Assembly: GCA_028688815.1 (NCBI GenBank)
Contig: JAQTXJ010000008.1
Span: 1-48,179, forward strand
Direction: 5' to 3'
DNA: 48,179 nt
From: a bacterium
GTDB lineage: Bacteria; Hydrothermota; UBA3073; JACQXS01; JAQTXJ01
Part shown: one piece after another, positions 18,471-26,563 of the stretch
How the letters are laid out: every line of letters begins with the position of its first letter
Position numbering within the stretch: the first letter of the stretch is position 1
The notes under the pieces: generated by a model
The model's database searches: none
Told to the model about the DNA's origin: nothing
What the model saw: only the letters and a program-made list of their open reading frames with translations
Made by a program: the position numbers and the translations under genes

Positions 18471-19655
18471 TTAAGCACCGAATTTACTAAGTTTCAATGC
18501 GTTAGCTAACATTAATGGCAATGCCTGAACGGCGCCAAATCTACCGAGCAATCCTTTTGCGCATTCGAGTTCGGTAAATCTTTGTGCTGCATCCGGAATT
18601 ACCCATTTAGAAGAAATTAAAAACGGGTTTGGGTGCCATGAATGGGCTTTTAACATTGCAGGCGTAGAATGGTCTCCTGTTATTACAAGCACATCGGGAT
18701 TAAGCTCTAATATTTGTGGCATATGTCCATCTACTTCTTCTATTATTTTTACTTTTGATTCAAAATTTCCATCTTCGCCATAAGAATCAGTTTTTTTGAT
18801 ATGAAGATAGAAGAAATCGTATTTTTGCCAGTTGTTTTTTAGAACATTTATTTCATCTGATATAGTTGGTCCCGTTTCAAGAACATCCATTCCAACTAAT
18901 TTGGCCAATCCACGATACATCGGGTATGTAGCAATTGCGGCGGGCGTAATCTTAAATCTTTCTCCCATAGTTGATATGGCAGGTGGCTTGGCAAATCCGC
19001 GCAGAAGCACCATATTTGCAGGTGGTTTTAAAATAGATTTTATCTGGAGCACAAAAGCATTTATAACTCTTGCAGTTTTTTCCGCTTCAGGAACAATTGG
19101 TTTACACTCAAGAGGAAGGGCACCTTCTTTTTGAGGATCAGTTTCCGTTATCCTGTCATCAAGTCCTTCTCCTCTTAACACAAGTACAAATCTATGTTCT
19201 TTTCCGGCAGTAATTTCAAATTTTATGCCTTCTACCGGTTTAATATTTGATTGCAATAATGCGCATATTTTTATATTCTCTTCGGTTGCTATTCTGCCTG
19301 CCCTACGGTCTGTAATTAATCCTTTATCATCAACCGTAGCAAAATTTCCCCGTGTTGCGATATCATTTGGAGTCAAAGTTATGCCTACGCCAAGAGCTTC
19401 AAGGACTCCCCTGCCAATTTGATATTCTACCGGATCATATCCAAACAACGAAAGATGTGCAGGCCCGGAGCCTGGTGTAATACCAGAGGAAATCGGATCA
19501 GTAAGTCCTGTCATTGCACTCTTAGTAAGTTTATCAAGATTTGGAGTTCTTGCGGTTTCAAGTTCAGTTTTACCATTTTGTGGGATGCCACCCACACCAT
19601 CAAGAACGAGCAATAAAATCTTTGAATCTGTTTTTATAGTTAATTTTTCTATCAT
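18471..19655 (-). CDS. apgM: 2,3-bisphosphoglycerate-independent phosphoglycerate mutase, archaeal type
   Basis: A 394-residue ApgM-type mutase interconverting 3- and 2-phosphoglycerate in glycolysis or gluconeogenesis. It belongs to the alkaline-phosphatase superfamily with two metal ions. KILLLVLDGVGG carries the first metal Asp. ARTPNLDKL follows, then TPGSGPAHLSLFGYDP with the catalytic Ser region, GRGVLEALG, and VITGDHSTP with the second metal site. The shorter (~400 residue) archaeal form differs from the ~510-residue bacterial GpmI, and is found in many anaerobic and candidate bacterial lineages. Its start at 19655 faces the divergent FG-GAP gene. Confidence 0.94.
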   Translation of the reverse strand: MIEKLTIKTDSKILLLVLDGVGGIPQNGKTELETARTPNLDKLTKSAMTGLTDPISSGITPGSGPAHLSLFGYDPVEYQIGRGVLEALGVGITLTPNDIATRGNFATVDDKGLITDRRAGRIATEENIKICALLQSNIKPVEGIKFEITAGKEHRFVLVLRGEGLDDRITETDPQKEGALPLECKPIVPEAEKTARVINAFVLQIKSILKPPANMVLLRGFAKPPAISTMGERFKITPAAIATYPMYRGLAKLVGMDVLETGPTISDEINVLKNNWQKYDFFYLHIKKTDSYGEDGNFESKVKIIEEVDGHMPQILELNPDVLVITGDHSTPAMLKAHSWHPNPFLISSKWVIPDAAQRFTELECAKGLLGRFGAVQALPLMLANALKLSKFGA

Positions 19656-19786
19656 AATAACTATGTTTATAATAATCTGAGTGTAATGTCAAGGAAAAAT
19701 CGAATGAGATTTTTCCTATCCAAAATCAACATTTTCACCTAATAATTTTAACATTTTAAAAAATAATCACAAATTTTTTATTTGCC

Positions 19787-19819
19787 TTGACAAACTGGAG
19801 CATTGGCTACATATATAAT
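19787..19819 (+). promoter_or_regulatory. Possible promoter of the FG-GAP protein gene
   Basis: TTGACA at 19787-19792 and TATAAT at 19814-19819 are both perfect but 21 nt apart. An overlapping TATATA at 19812 reduces this to 19. The spacing is poor, so this is only suggestive. The TTG of the -35 lies in frame with the gene but is not a plausible start. Confidence 0.35.
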
Positions 19820-19846
19820 ATTGAAATTGGAAGTATAGGGGGGAAA

Positions 19847-21337
19847 ATGAAAAAAGTTATAAGTATAATTATTGTTATGTTTTTTATGGTATTAAACGTT
19901 TCTTATGGAAGGACCGTAAGTTTTGATAGGATCACGGTTGATTCTTTACAAAACGGACCACATGGTATGTGGGCAGGGAACATAGATGGGACAAGCCCTC
20001 AGTATGAACAAGATATTTTTGCAACGATTGGTTCCGACGGCAAATCTGTATGGTATGGAAATGGCGGAGCAGGTATAAGTTGGTCAACTCAAAATCTTAT
20101 CTGGGACCCGTCTTATTTTGACTATGAAATAGCCGGTTGCGATATGGATAATGACGGCGATATAGATGCGGTTTCTTGTCAGGTTAAAACTTCCGGAAGT
20201 GAAGACGGAAGTATTGCCATTCATAAAAATAATGGGAATGGAACATCGTGGGCTACAACAACGTTAATGAATGTTAATGGTCGCTTCAGGCAAATGCGTG
20301 TTTACGATATAGACGGGGATGGAGATTCCGATATTGTTGCCACCGTAAACAGCGCACAAAGTTTATTTATTGCTGAAGACCAGGGATTATACTGGTTTAG
20401 AAATGACGGTGGAAGTTTTACTTCTTTTTATATAGGACAGGCAAATTGCTGGAAGATTGATTGTTTTGATGATGATGGGGATGGACATATGGATATAGTA
20501 GCAGGGGAGTTTTATCATGGTTATGTTGCATCCGGGACTTCTGCACCTTGCAGACTGCTTTTATATAAAAACAACGGGGCTGAAAGTTTTACCGAAGTGG
20601 TAATAGATAATACTTTTCCTAATGGCACTGAATCCGGGGTATCCGGTGTAAGATGTTACGATTTTGATAAAGATGGGAATACGGATATAGTATGCGGAGA
20701 TGTAACAAATGGAATTTTCTATCTCTATAAAGGCACAGGGGGGGGCAATTTTACAAAAAACACCATAGCGAGTAATTGTGTTGGAATTGACGGGATTGAC
20801 ATAGGAGATTTTAATACTGATGGGAAGATGGACATAGTGGTTGCCGGACGTAATTATTGGCTCAGATGGTATGAAAATGATGGCTCTGCAAACTTCACAA
20901 GTCACGCCATTGATGCGCAATACCAATTGTTTGACCTGCCTTATGTTTCTTATTTCGACGGGGATACCTGTCCGGATATAGCATTATCGGAAGCATCGAG
21001 TTCTGTCGGCCACATATTTGCCTACCTGAATCCCTGTATAGGTGGCTCGGTGGAAGAAAATACAAAAACGGAAGCGCCTACCTTTACTATAAAACCTAAT
21101 ATTGTAAATCAGAATTCCAATGTAAAAATTCAGTTTTCAGTGAAGGATATTTCTACTGTAAATTTGAGCATTTATGATATAACCGGAAAAACAATAAAGA
21201 CATTGATTAATGAACATAGAACTCCGGGATGCTACGAAACTAATATAGACGCAAAAAATATAGCAAACGGCATTTATTTTATGAAGCTCAAAGCCGGTAA
21301 TTATCAAAACATACAAAAGCTAATCATAGTTAAATAA
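19847..21337 (+). CDS. Secreted FG-GAP/VCBS β-propeller with type IX sorting domain
   Basis: A 496-residue exported protein. The ATG at 19847 follows a G-rich Shine-Dalgarno and begins a signal peptide (KKVISIIIVMFFMVLNVSYG); the in-frame TTG 60 nt earlier has no such support. Six acidic Ca-binding loops of the D-x-D-x-D-G-D-x-D type recur near residues 99, 154, 208, 272, 321 and 369, about 54 residues apart, for example DMDNDGDID and DIDGDGDSD. This is the FG-GAP/VCBS pattern of integrin-like β-propellers. The last ~80 residues (SIYDITGKTIKTL, then GIYFMKLKAGN and QKLIIVK) match the type A C-terminal sorting domain read by the type IX secretion system. It is likely a surface-attached or released Ca-dependent adhesin-like protein. 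Ligand unknown. Confidence 0.85.
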   Translation: MKKVISIIIVMFFMVLNVSYGRTVSFDRITVDSLQNGPHGMWAGNIDGTSPQYEQDIFATIGSDGKSVWYGNGGAGISWSTQNLIWDPSYFDYEIAGCDMDNDGDIDAVSCQVKTSGSEDGSIAIHKNNGNGTSWATTTLMNVNGRFRQMRVYDIDGDGDSDIVATVNSAQSLFIAEDQGLYWFRNDGGSFTSFYIGQANCWKIDCFDDDGDGHMDIVAGEFYHGYVASGTSAPCRLLLYKNNGAESFTEVVIDNTFPNGTESGVSGVRCYDFDKDGNTDIVCGDVTNGIFYLYKGTGGGNFTKNTIASNCVGIDGIDIGDFNTDGKMDIVVAGRNYWLRWYENDGSANFTSHAIDAQYQLFDLPYVSYFDGDTCPDIALSEASSSVGHIFAYLNPCIGGSVEENTKTEAPTFTIKPNIVNQNSNVKIQFSVKDISTVNLSIYDITGKTIKTLINEHRTPGCYETNIDAKNIANGIYFMKLKAGNYQNIQKLIIVK

Positions 21338-21395
21338 AGTTTACTTTTTGTATAAAGATAAAAGCTAAATCAAATATACAGGAATTAAGAATTAG

Positions 21396-21423
21396 TTGAC
21401 AACTCTTATTTCTACTATAAATT
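21396..21423 (+). promoter_or_regulatory. Candidate promoter for tRNA-Thr
   Basis: TTGACA (21396-21401) is followed by the AT-rich stretch TATAAATT (21416-21423), which gives -10 choices at 14-16 nt spacing. It lies 16-43 nt upstream of the tRNA, as expected for a stable-RNA promoter. Confidence 0.45.
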
Positions 21424-21438
21424 CCCAATTTATCAGGT

Positions 21439-21510
21439 GCCAGGGTAGCTCAGTGGTAGAGCAGCGGTTTTGTAAACCGCAGGTCGGGGGTCCGATTCCT
21501 CTCCCTGGCT
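21439..21510 (+). tRNA. tRNA-Thr(UGU)
   Basis: A full cloverleaf of 72 nt. The acceptor GCCAGGG/CCCTGGC pairs over 7 bp with discriminator U. The D arm is GCTC-AGTGGTA-GAGC. The anticodon stem GCGGT/ACCGC closes the loop TTTGTAA, giving anticodon TGT. The T stem has five pairs, two of them G·U. The T loop reads TCCGATT, so the near-universal U55 (pseudouridine) is C here. CCA is not encoded. The 3' end lies 1 nt from the stop codon of the convergent tatD gene. Confidence 0.93.
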
Positions 21511-21511
21511 T

Positions 21512-22288
21512 TTATATTTTGAAGAACTCAGCAGCGTTCCGAGTTGTTATCTCTGACACAATATCTTCCGAAAGATTTTTTATTTCAGAGATTTTACTAA
21601 CGGTAAAAACTAAATTTTGAGGTTCATTTCTCTTGCCTTTTTCAGGACCAAGAACAGGCGCATCGGATTCCAACATAATTCTATTTATATCAATTGATTT
21701 TACAAGCTTTTGTTTCTGGGGTGAATTTACTATAGAAGGCGGTATAGAAAAATAAAATCCCTGTTTTGCCGCTTCCAATGCCCAACCTACTTTACCATCA
21801 TAACTATGCATCAACACATTAGAATACTTTTCTTCTAATAGTATTTCAATAGCATATTTCCCGGCACTTCTCGAATGAACTATTAACGGCAAATTCATTT
21901 CTTTCGCAAAATTAATCCATAATCTGAAAAACTCTTTTTGTTTTTCACGTTGTTCTCCCTCTATCCAATAATAATCCAATCCTATTTCGCCTATTCCCAC
22001 AATATCTTTTTTTCTCTCTCTTATAAAACTCTGAATTTCTTCTATCACCTCCAGGGCGGGATGTTCCATTTCTTTTTCATCCACTATACAAGGATTACAT
22101 CCCACAGTCATATAAACAAAACCTTTATACTTAGAAAACATTTCCATTGAGATTTGGGCATCTTTTAAGTCAAGTGTGGATGTTATAATTTTTTTCACGC
22201 CAACTTTCTTTGCATTTTCAAGCACATCTTCCCTATCGTTATCAAATTCTTTATCCTGTAAATGCGAATGAACATCTATAAGTTCCAT
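21512..22288 (-). CDS. tatD: TatD-family metal-dependent hydrolase/DNase
   Basis: A 258-residue TIM-barrel metallohydrolase; characterised TatD proteins are 3'-5' DNases and quality-control nucleases. Metal ligands are in place: the HxH of IDVHSHLQD at the N-terminus, Glu in GIGEIGLDYYW, His in PLIVHSRSAG, His in LMHSYDG and Asp in LESDAPVLGP. It is slightly shorter at the C-terminus, ending NAAEFFKI as in the family. Its ATG overlaps the upstream HAD gene stop (TGATG), so the two are co-translated. The stop abuts the 3' end of the convergent tRNA-Thr. Confidence 0.92.
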   Translation of the reverse strand: MELIDVHSHLQDKEFDNDREDVLENAKKVGVKKIITSTLDLKDAQISMEMFSKYKGFVYMTVGCNPCIVDEKEMEHPALEVIEEIQSFIRERKKDIVGIGEIGLDYYWIEGEQREKQKEFFRLWINFAKEMNLPLIVHSRSAGKYAIEILLEEKYSNVLMHSYDGKVGWALEAAKQGFYFSIPPSIVNSPQKQKLVKSIDINRIMLESDAPVLGPEKGKRNEPQNLVFTVSKISEIKNLSEDIVSEITTRNAAEFFKI

Positions 22289-22962
22289 CAGTTATCTAAC
22301 TTCAACAGATTTTTTATCATTTGTTCGTTTATATCTTTTAAGCTTTTAACAATAACGTCTGCAGATGAGAAATCTATTCCTTTATTGTATTTATTTGGAG
22401 CCGCGATACATTTAATTCCTGCTCTTTTAGCCGCTTCCAAGCCAACAATTGTATCTTCAAGAATAATACATTCACATTTTTTTAGTTTCAATCTTTTGAG
22501 CGCCAAAAGAAAAACATCGGGTTCCGGTTTGCCGCAAGAAACTTCATCCCCACTTGCAATCGCATCAAATTCATTTATTATATTCAACCCGGTCAATGCG
22601 CTTTCTACCCATTTACGGTGTGATGAAGACGCAACTGCTTTTTTTAGCCCCAATTTATTTACCAATCTTAGCACATTAAATATTCCGGTTACGGGTTTTA
22701 CGCCATATTTTTCTAATAGTTTTTTACATAATTTAGTTCTTTCTTTTAATAATTCCTCGGGTGTTTCAGAAAAATGCAAAGTTTCTTTCATCAGTCTCAT
22801 ACTAAGTATTCCGCCTCTGCCCATAACTTCTCTTTTGAGTTCCATCGTAAATCTTTGTCCTCTTTTTTTCGCCATTGTATTCATTGCTTCAAAATAGATA
22901 GGCTCCGTATCAACTATAACGCCATCCAGATCAAATATAAAACCGTAATTACTTTTCTTCAT
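22288..22962 (-). CDS. HAD-superfamily phosphatase, β-phosphoglucomutase-like
   Basis: A 224-residue HAD subfamily IA hydrolase. Motif I DLDGVIVDTEP carries the nucleophilic Asp and the general acid. The cap domain follows. VASSSHRKW is motif II, CGKPEPDVFL gives the motif III Lys, and ILEDTIVGLEAAKRAG is motif IV. This pattern is shared by β-phosphoglucomutases and small-sugar phosphatases, so the substrate is a phosphorylated sugar or similar metabolite, not resolved. An 18-bp perfect palindrome lies 10 nt upstream of the ATG, between this gene and the divergent riboflavin operon. Confidence 0.88.
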   Translation of the reverse strand: MKKSNYGFIFDLDGVIVDTEPIYFEAMNTMAKKRGQRFTMELKREVMGRGGILSMRLMKETLHFSETPEELLKERTKLCKKLLEKYGVKPVTGIFNVLRLVNKLGLKKAVASSSHRKWVESALTGLNIINEFDAIASGDEVSCGKPEPDVFLLALKRLKLKKCECIILEDTIVGLEAAKRAGIKCIAAPNKYNKGIDFSSADVIVKSLKDINEQMIKNLLKLDN

Positions 22963-22972
22963 ATGTATTCAC

Positions 22973-22990
22973 TGTTTCATATATGAAACA
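22973..22990. promoter_or_regulatory. 18-bp perfect palindrome, candidate operator
   Basis: TGTTTCATATATGAAACA reads the same on both strands without mismatch. It lies 10 nt upstream of the HAD gene ATG and about 45 nt upstream of the candidate riboflavin promoter. A dimeric repressor site is the simplest reading. No regulator gene is adjacent, so the binding protein is unknown. Confidence 0.5.
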
Positions 22991-23035
22991 TAAGTAAATG
23001 TCAATGAGTTTTCCAACTCTGCGGTTTATTTTATC

Positions 23036-23065
23036 TTGACTAAATTGATATAATGAATATATATT
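23036..23065 (+). promoter_or_regulatory. Candidate promoter of the riboflavin operon
   Basis: TTGACT (23036-23041) and TATATT (23060-23065) are 18 nt apart. The leader before the ribE ATG at 23079 would be under 10 nt, so the message may be nearly leaderless. No FMN riboswitch can be found or would fit. Confidence 0.35.
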
Positions 23066-23078
23066 CAAGATAAATAAA

Positions 23079-23660
23079 ATGTTTACAGGTTTAGTGGAAA
23101 CAATAGGTCAAATAAAGAGTTGTGTCTCTTTTGATGGTGGAAGAACTTTTAAAATCCATACGCCTGAAGGTTTTGCTTCTAAAATAAGCGAAAGCATTGC
23201 AATAAACGGAGTATGTTTTACCGTAACAAAACAAATAAACACTAATGAATTTGAAGTTTTTGCAAGTCCTAACACTTTATCAAAAACTAATTTTCGTCTG
23301 TCCCGCACAGGACAGTTCGTTAATATCGAGCGAGCATTAAAGCTAAGTGATAGAATCGGGGGACATTTAGTCCAGGGACACATTGAAGAGGTCGGGAAAG
23401 TAATTGCAAAAAAAGCGAAAGCCGGTATAACGATGTTTACCATAAAAGTTGCCCCTGAAATATCAAAATATATCGTTAGAAATGGGAACATAGCCGTTGA
23501 AGGAGTAAGTTTAACTGTTATAGATACTAAAAACAACGGTTTTGAAATAGGATTGGTTCCTTTTACTTTAAAAAACACTACTCTTGGGGAACTGCATATA
23601 GGTTCTTTAGTTAATATCGAAACAGACATACTTGGAAAATATCTCAAAAATGAAAACTAA
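23079..23660 (+). CDS. ribE: Riboflavin synthase, alpha subunit
   Basis: A 193-residue enzyme that dismutates two 6,7-dimethyl-8-ribityllumazine molecules into riboflavin and a pyrimidinedione. It has the internal duplication of the family: first barrel [12 protein letters not shown] with [11 protein letters not shown], second barrel [13 protein letters not shown] with [13 protein letters not shown]. The N-terminal MFTG and the length are canonical. It heads the operon ribE-ribBA-ribH-nusB and overlaps the start of ribBA by 11 nt. No Shine-Dalgarno is evident. Confidence 0.97.
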   Translation: MFTGLVETIGQIKSCVSFDGGRTFKIHTPEGFASKISESIAINGVCFTVTKQINTNEFEVFASPNTLSKTNFRLSRTGQFVNIERALKLSDRIGGHLVQGHIEEVGKVIAKKAKAGITMFTIKVAPEISKYIVRNGNIAVEGVSLTVIDTKNNGFEIGLVPFTLKNTTLGELHIGSLVNIETDILGKYLKNEN

Positions 23661-24915
23661 ACAGAAGAATTTTTGCTCGAAAGCAAACCAAGAAAATAGA
23701 AATATATTCACTTCCATAGAGAAAGCAATAGACATTTTGAAATCAGGACAAATAGTAATATGTGTAGATGATGAGAATCGGGAGAACGAGGGAGATTTTA
23801 TATGTGCCGCCGAAAGCATATCCCCAAAACATATAAATTTTATGGCGAAATACGGTCGTGGATTAATATGTTTACCCGGAACTCCCGAGAGATTGAAAAA
23901 ATTAAAATTGAATTTAATGTCTAGTGAAAATACGGCTTTACATGGCACCGCATTTACAGTATCAATAGATGCGAAAAAAGGCACTACCACCGGGATTTCA
24001 GCGCATGATCGCGCTGCTACCATAAAAAAGTTTACAGATTCTAATGCGGTTGCAGAAGATTTTGCCATACCGGGGCATATATTTCCTTTAATGGCACAGG
24101 AGGGTGGAGTACTACGGAGAGCCGGGCATACCGAAGCTTGTGTTGATTTAATGCGACTTGCAGGACTTTACCCGGCAGCTGTATTATGCGAAATTATGGA
24201 TGAAGATGGTCGTATGGCAAAATTACCTTCGCTTGTTAATATCTCAAAAAAATTTGGTCTGAAAATAATAACTATAGAATCTTTAATTCAATACAGGCAA
24301 AAACAAGAAAAACTTATAAAAAAAGTTGTTACTACTTCAATTCCTATGAATTTGGGTAATTTTACCGTCCATCTTTACGAGGAATTATTGACGGGCGAAC
24401 ATCATATTGCTCTGGTAAAAGGCAACGTGAAAGGCAAGAAAAATGTTCTTGTTCGTGTTCATTCACAATGTTTAACCGGAGACGTATTTGGCAGTTTGAG
24501 GTGTGATTGCGGGGAACAATTAAAAAAATCACTAAAATTAATAGAGAAAGAAGGTTGTGGAGTTTTTCTATATATGCGACAGGAAGGCAGGGGAATCGGG
24601 CTCAAAGCAAAGATAGAAGCTTATCAGCTCCAGGATAAAGGATTAGATACGGTCGAAGCAAATTTAGCATTGGGATTTCCGGCAGATTTAAGAGATTACG
24701 GGATAGGAGCTCAAATTCTTGTAGACTTAGGATTATCAACTATTCGACTTTTAACAAATAATCCAAAAAAATTAATTGGGCTTGAAGGTTATGGATTAAC
24801 TATAACTAAACGGGTACCTATTGAAGTCGCTTCAAATCCTAAAAATCGGGATTATTTATTTACAAAGCGTTCAAAGCTTGGTCATATTTTAAAACTAAAA
24901 GAGGGGGAAAAGTGA
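23650..24915 (+). CDS. ribBA: Bifunctional DHBP synthase / GTP cyclohydrolase II
   Basis: A 421-residue fusion supplying both riboflavin precursors. The N-terminal half makes 3,4-dihydroxy-2-butanone 4-phosphate from ribulose 5-phosphate ([12 protein letters not shown] acidic loop, [28 protein letters not shown]). The C-terminal half opens GTP ([19 protein letters not shown] with three zinc Cys, [25 protein letters not shown]). I start at ATG 23650; an in-frame TTG at 23632 has no better support. It overlaps ribE by 11 nt and ribH by 4 nt. Both halves keep their metal and catalytic residues, so both activities are expected. Confidence 0.97.
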   Translation: MKTKQKNFCSKANQENRNIFTSIEKAIDILKSGQIVICVDDENRENEGDFICAAESISPKHINFMAKYGRGLICLPGTPERLKKLKLNLMSSENTALHGTAFTVSIDAKKGTTTGISAHDRAATIKKFTDSNAVAEDFAIPGHIFPLMAQEGGVLRRAGHTEACVDLMRLAGLYPAAVLCEIMDEDGRMAKLPSLVNISKKFGLKIITIESLIQYRQKQEKLIKKVVTTSIPMNLGNFTVHLYEELLTGEHHIALVKGNVKGKKNVLVRVHSQCLTGDVFGSLRCDCGEQLKKSLKLIEKEGCGVFLYMRQEGRGIGLKAKIEAYQLQDKGLDTVEANLALGFPADLRDYGIGAQILVDLGLSTIRLLTNNPKKLIGLEGYGLTITKRVPIEVASNPKNRDYLFTKRSKLGHILKLKEGEK

Positions 24916-25376
24916 AAACATATGAAGGCGAATTTTCGGCAAACGGAAAAAGATTTGGGATTATAGCTTCCAGGTTCAATAGTTTTATTACTGATAAACT
25001 TATTGATGGAGCTGTAGATTGTTTAATCCGTCACAATGCAAAATCTGACGCGATAGAAATTGTCAAAGTTCCGGGAGCATTTGAGATTCCACAAGTATTA
25101 AAGGTTTTAGTTTCCGGAAAAAAAAGATTTGACGGCATTATATGCCTCGGAGCAATAATAAGAGGGGAAACCACTCATTTTGATTTGATTTCTACAGAAG
25201 TAACAAAAGGCATTGCTCAGGTATCTTTGCAAACCACAACACCAATAGGTTTCGGCATAATTGCCGCTGACACTGTAGAACAAGCGATTGACCGAGCAGG
25301 CGGGAAACACGGCAACAAAGGCGAATCTGCAGCAATGACAGTAATAGAACAGATTAATTTAATCGCAAAACTATAA
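24912..25376 (+). CDS. ribH: 6,7-dimethyl-8-ribityllumazine synthase
   Basis: A 154-residue lumazine synthase that condenses 5-amino-6-ribitylaminouracil with dihydroxybutanone phosphate; it assembles into pentamers or 60-mer shells. Signatures: [35 protein letters not shown] with the catalytic His, and [10 protein letters not shown]. The start is GTG, preceded by a strong Shine-Dalgarno (GAGGGGG) and overlapping ribBA by 4 nt. The stop codon abuts the ATG of nusB. ribD, needed for the intermediate steps, is not in this operon. Confidence 0.97.
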   Translation: MKTYEGEFSANGKRFGIIASRFNSFITDKLIDGAVDCLIRHNAKSDAIEIVKVPGAFEIPQVLKVLVSGKKRFDGIICLGAIIRGETTHFDLISTEVTKGIAQVSLQTTTPIGFGIIAADTVEQAIDRAGGKHGNKGESAAMTVIEQINLIAKL

Positions 25377-25790
25377 ATGAAAAGTCGTAGAAAGGCTAGA
25401 GAACTTGCGATGCAGGTGCTTTACAGAAAAGAAATGGGAGTTCAGGCGGAAAAAGAAATTCTGTATGAATTATTTTCTTCGGATTTTTATTCAAAAGAAA
25501 TACAGGAATTTGTAAGAGCATTGGTAGAGAAAACGCTTACCAATATTAGGGAGATTGACAGACTTATATCCAACAATGCGAAAAACTGGAAAATAGCAAG
25601 AATAGCAACTATAGACAAAAACATATTAAGGCTTGCGATATGCGAATTACTTTATTTCTCTGAAATACCGCCTAAAGCCTCCATAGATGAAGCGATAGAA
25701 CTTGCCAAGAAATATTCTACTCCAGAATCCGGGAAATTCGTAAATGGCATACTCGATAGTATTATGAAGACATACAGAAAGGAAAATTAA
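25377..25790 (+). CDS. nusB: Transcription antitermination factor NusB
   Basis: A 137-residue all-helical RNA-binding protein that with NusE (S10) binds boxA in rRNA leaders. It begins SRRKARELAMQVLYRKEM, the family's RRxARExALQxLY start. IDKNILRLAICELLYF and IPPKASIDEAIELAKKYS are followed by FVNGILDSI, the conserved C-terminal blocks. It starts directly at the ribH stop, an arrangement (ribH-nusB) seen in many bacteria. Confidence 0.96.
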   Translation: MKSRRKARELAMQVLYRKEMGVQAEKEILYELFSSDFYSKEIQEFVRALVEKTLTNIREIDRLISNNAKNWKIARIATIDKNILRLAICELLYFSEIPPKASIDEAIELAKKYSTPESGKFVNGILDSIMKTYRKEN

Positions 25791-25797
25791 AAAAAAT

Positions 25798-26520
25798 ATG
25801 CAATATGCAATATTAAGCGATATTCACTCAAACATAGAAGCTTTGGAAGCAGTAGTAGCTGAATTGCGAAACAGAGAAATATCCAAAGTACTATGCCTTG
25901 GAGATACGGTAGGTTACGGAGCAAATCCTAATGAATGTTGTAATTTGGTTAGAGAAATTTCCGAATGCGCAATACTTGGGAATCACGATGCAGGGTCAAT
26001 AGGTCTTACCAACTTATCCCACTTTCACTCTTTAGCAAAAGAAGTATGCGTATGGACATCCAAGACCCTAACAACAGAAAACATATCCTGGTTAAAAAGT
26101 TTACCATTTCAAACAAATTACGAAAATTCGCTTTTGTCTCACAGCGCACCATCCAAACCTGAACGCTGGCATTATGTTTCATCTATGAATGATGCAATTA
26201 ACGAATTTCCTATCTGCGGACATATTTGTTTTGTTGGACATACTCATGTCCCTGTCACTTTCGTAAAAATAGATAGTAAATATAAAATCATTACAAATCC
26301 TAAATTTTCTATAAATCCCGATTATAACTATATAATAAATCCAGGCAGTGTAGGACAACCAAGGGATAGGAATTCGAACTCTTCTTTTGCGATATACGAT
26401 TCTGAAATAGGGGAAATTGAAACTATACGAATTTCTTATGATATAGATGCGGCGCAGAAAAAAATAATAAATGCCGGGTTGCCAAAATCTTTAGCTGAAA
26501 GATTGTCGTCAGGGACATAA
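25798..26520 (+). CDS. Calcineurin-like metallophosphoesterase
   Basis: A 240-residue dimetal phosphoesterase. The metal motifs are complete: DIHSN near residue 8, GDTVGYG, GNHD, SHSAP and GHTHVP. This set marks the small diadenosine-tetraphosphatase/YfcE-like group, which hydrolyses phosphodiesters or phosphoproteins; the physiological substrate is not defined. It lies 7 nt after nusB, so it is probably the last gene of the riboflavin operon. Confidence 0.87.
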   Translation: MQYAILSDIHSNIEALEAVVAELRNREISKVLCLGDTVGYGANPNECCNLVREISECAILGNHDAGSIGLTNLSHFHSLAKEVCVWTSKTLTTENISWLKSLPFQTNYENSLLSHSAPSKPERWHYVSSMNDAINEFPICGHICFVGHTHVPVTFVKIDSKYKIITNPKFSINPDYNYIINPGSVGQPRDRNSNSSFAIYDSEIGEIETIRISYDIDAAQKKIINAGLPKSLAERLSSGT

Positions 26521-26563
26521 CTCAATCTTACTGACAAGGCAATTTTTACAGTGGGAGGAAAGA

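Noticed and set aside
22262-22897. 211-codon open frame antisense to the HAD gene
   Set aside because: It is a shadow of the HAD coding frame, with serine/leucine-rich low-complexity content and no family match. The HAD motifs on the other strand are complete.
23036-23054. TTGACT with perfect TATAAT at 23049
   Set aside because: Spacing of 7 nt is not usable by a sigma-70 polymerase; the TATATT at 23060 was preferred.
22963-23078. FMN riboswitch (RFN element) before ribE
   Set aside because: None of the conserved RFN helices or the GGGTGAAATTCCC-like core is present, and the candidate promoter leaves almost no leader.
23108-24068. Long antisense frames opposite ribE and ribBA (179 and 153 codons)
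   Set aside because: Both lie fully opposite well-recognised enzymes, and their translations show no domain or Shine-Dalgarno.
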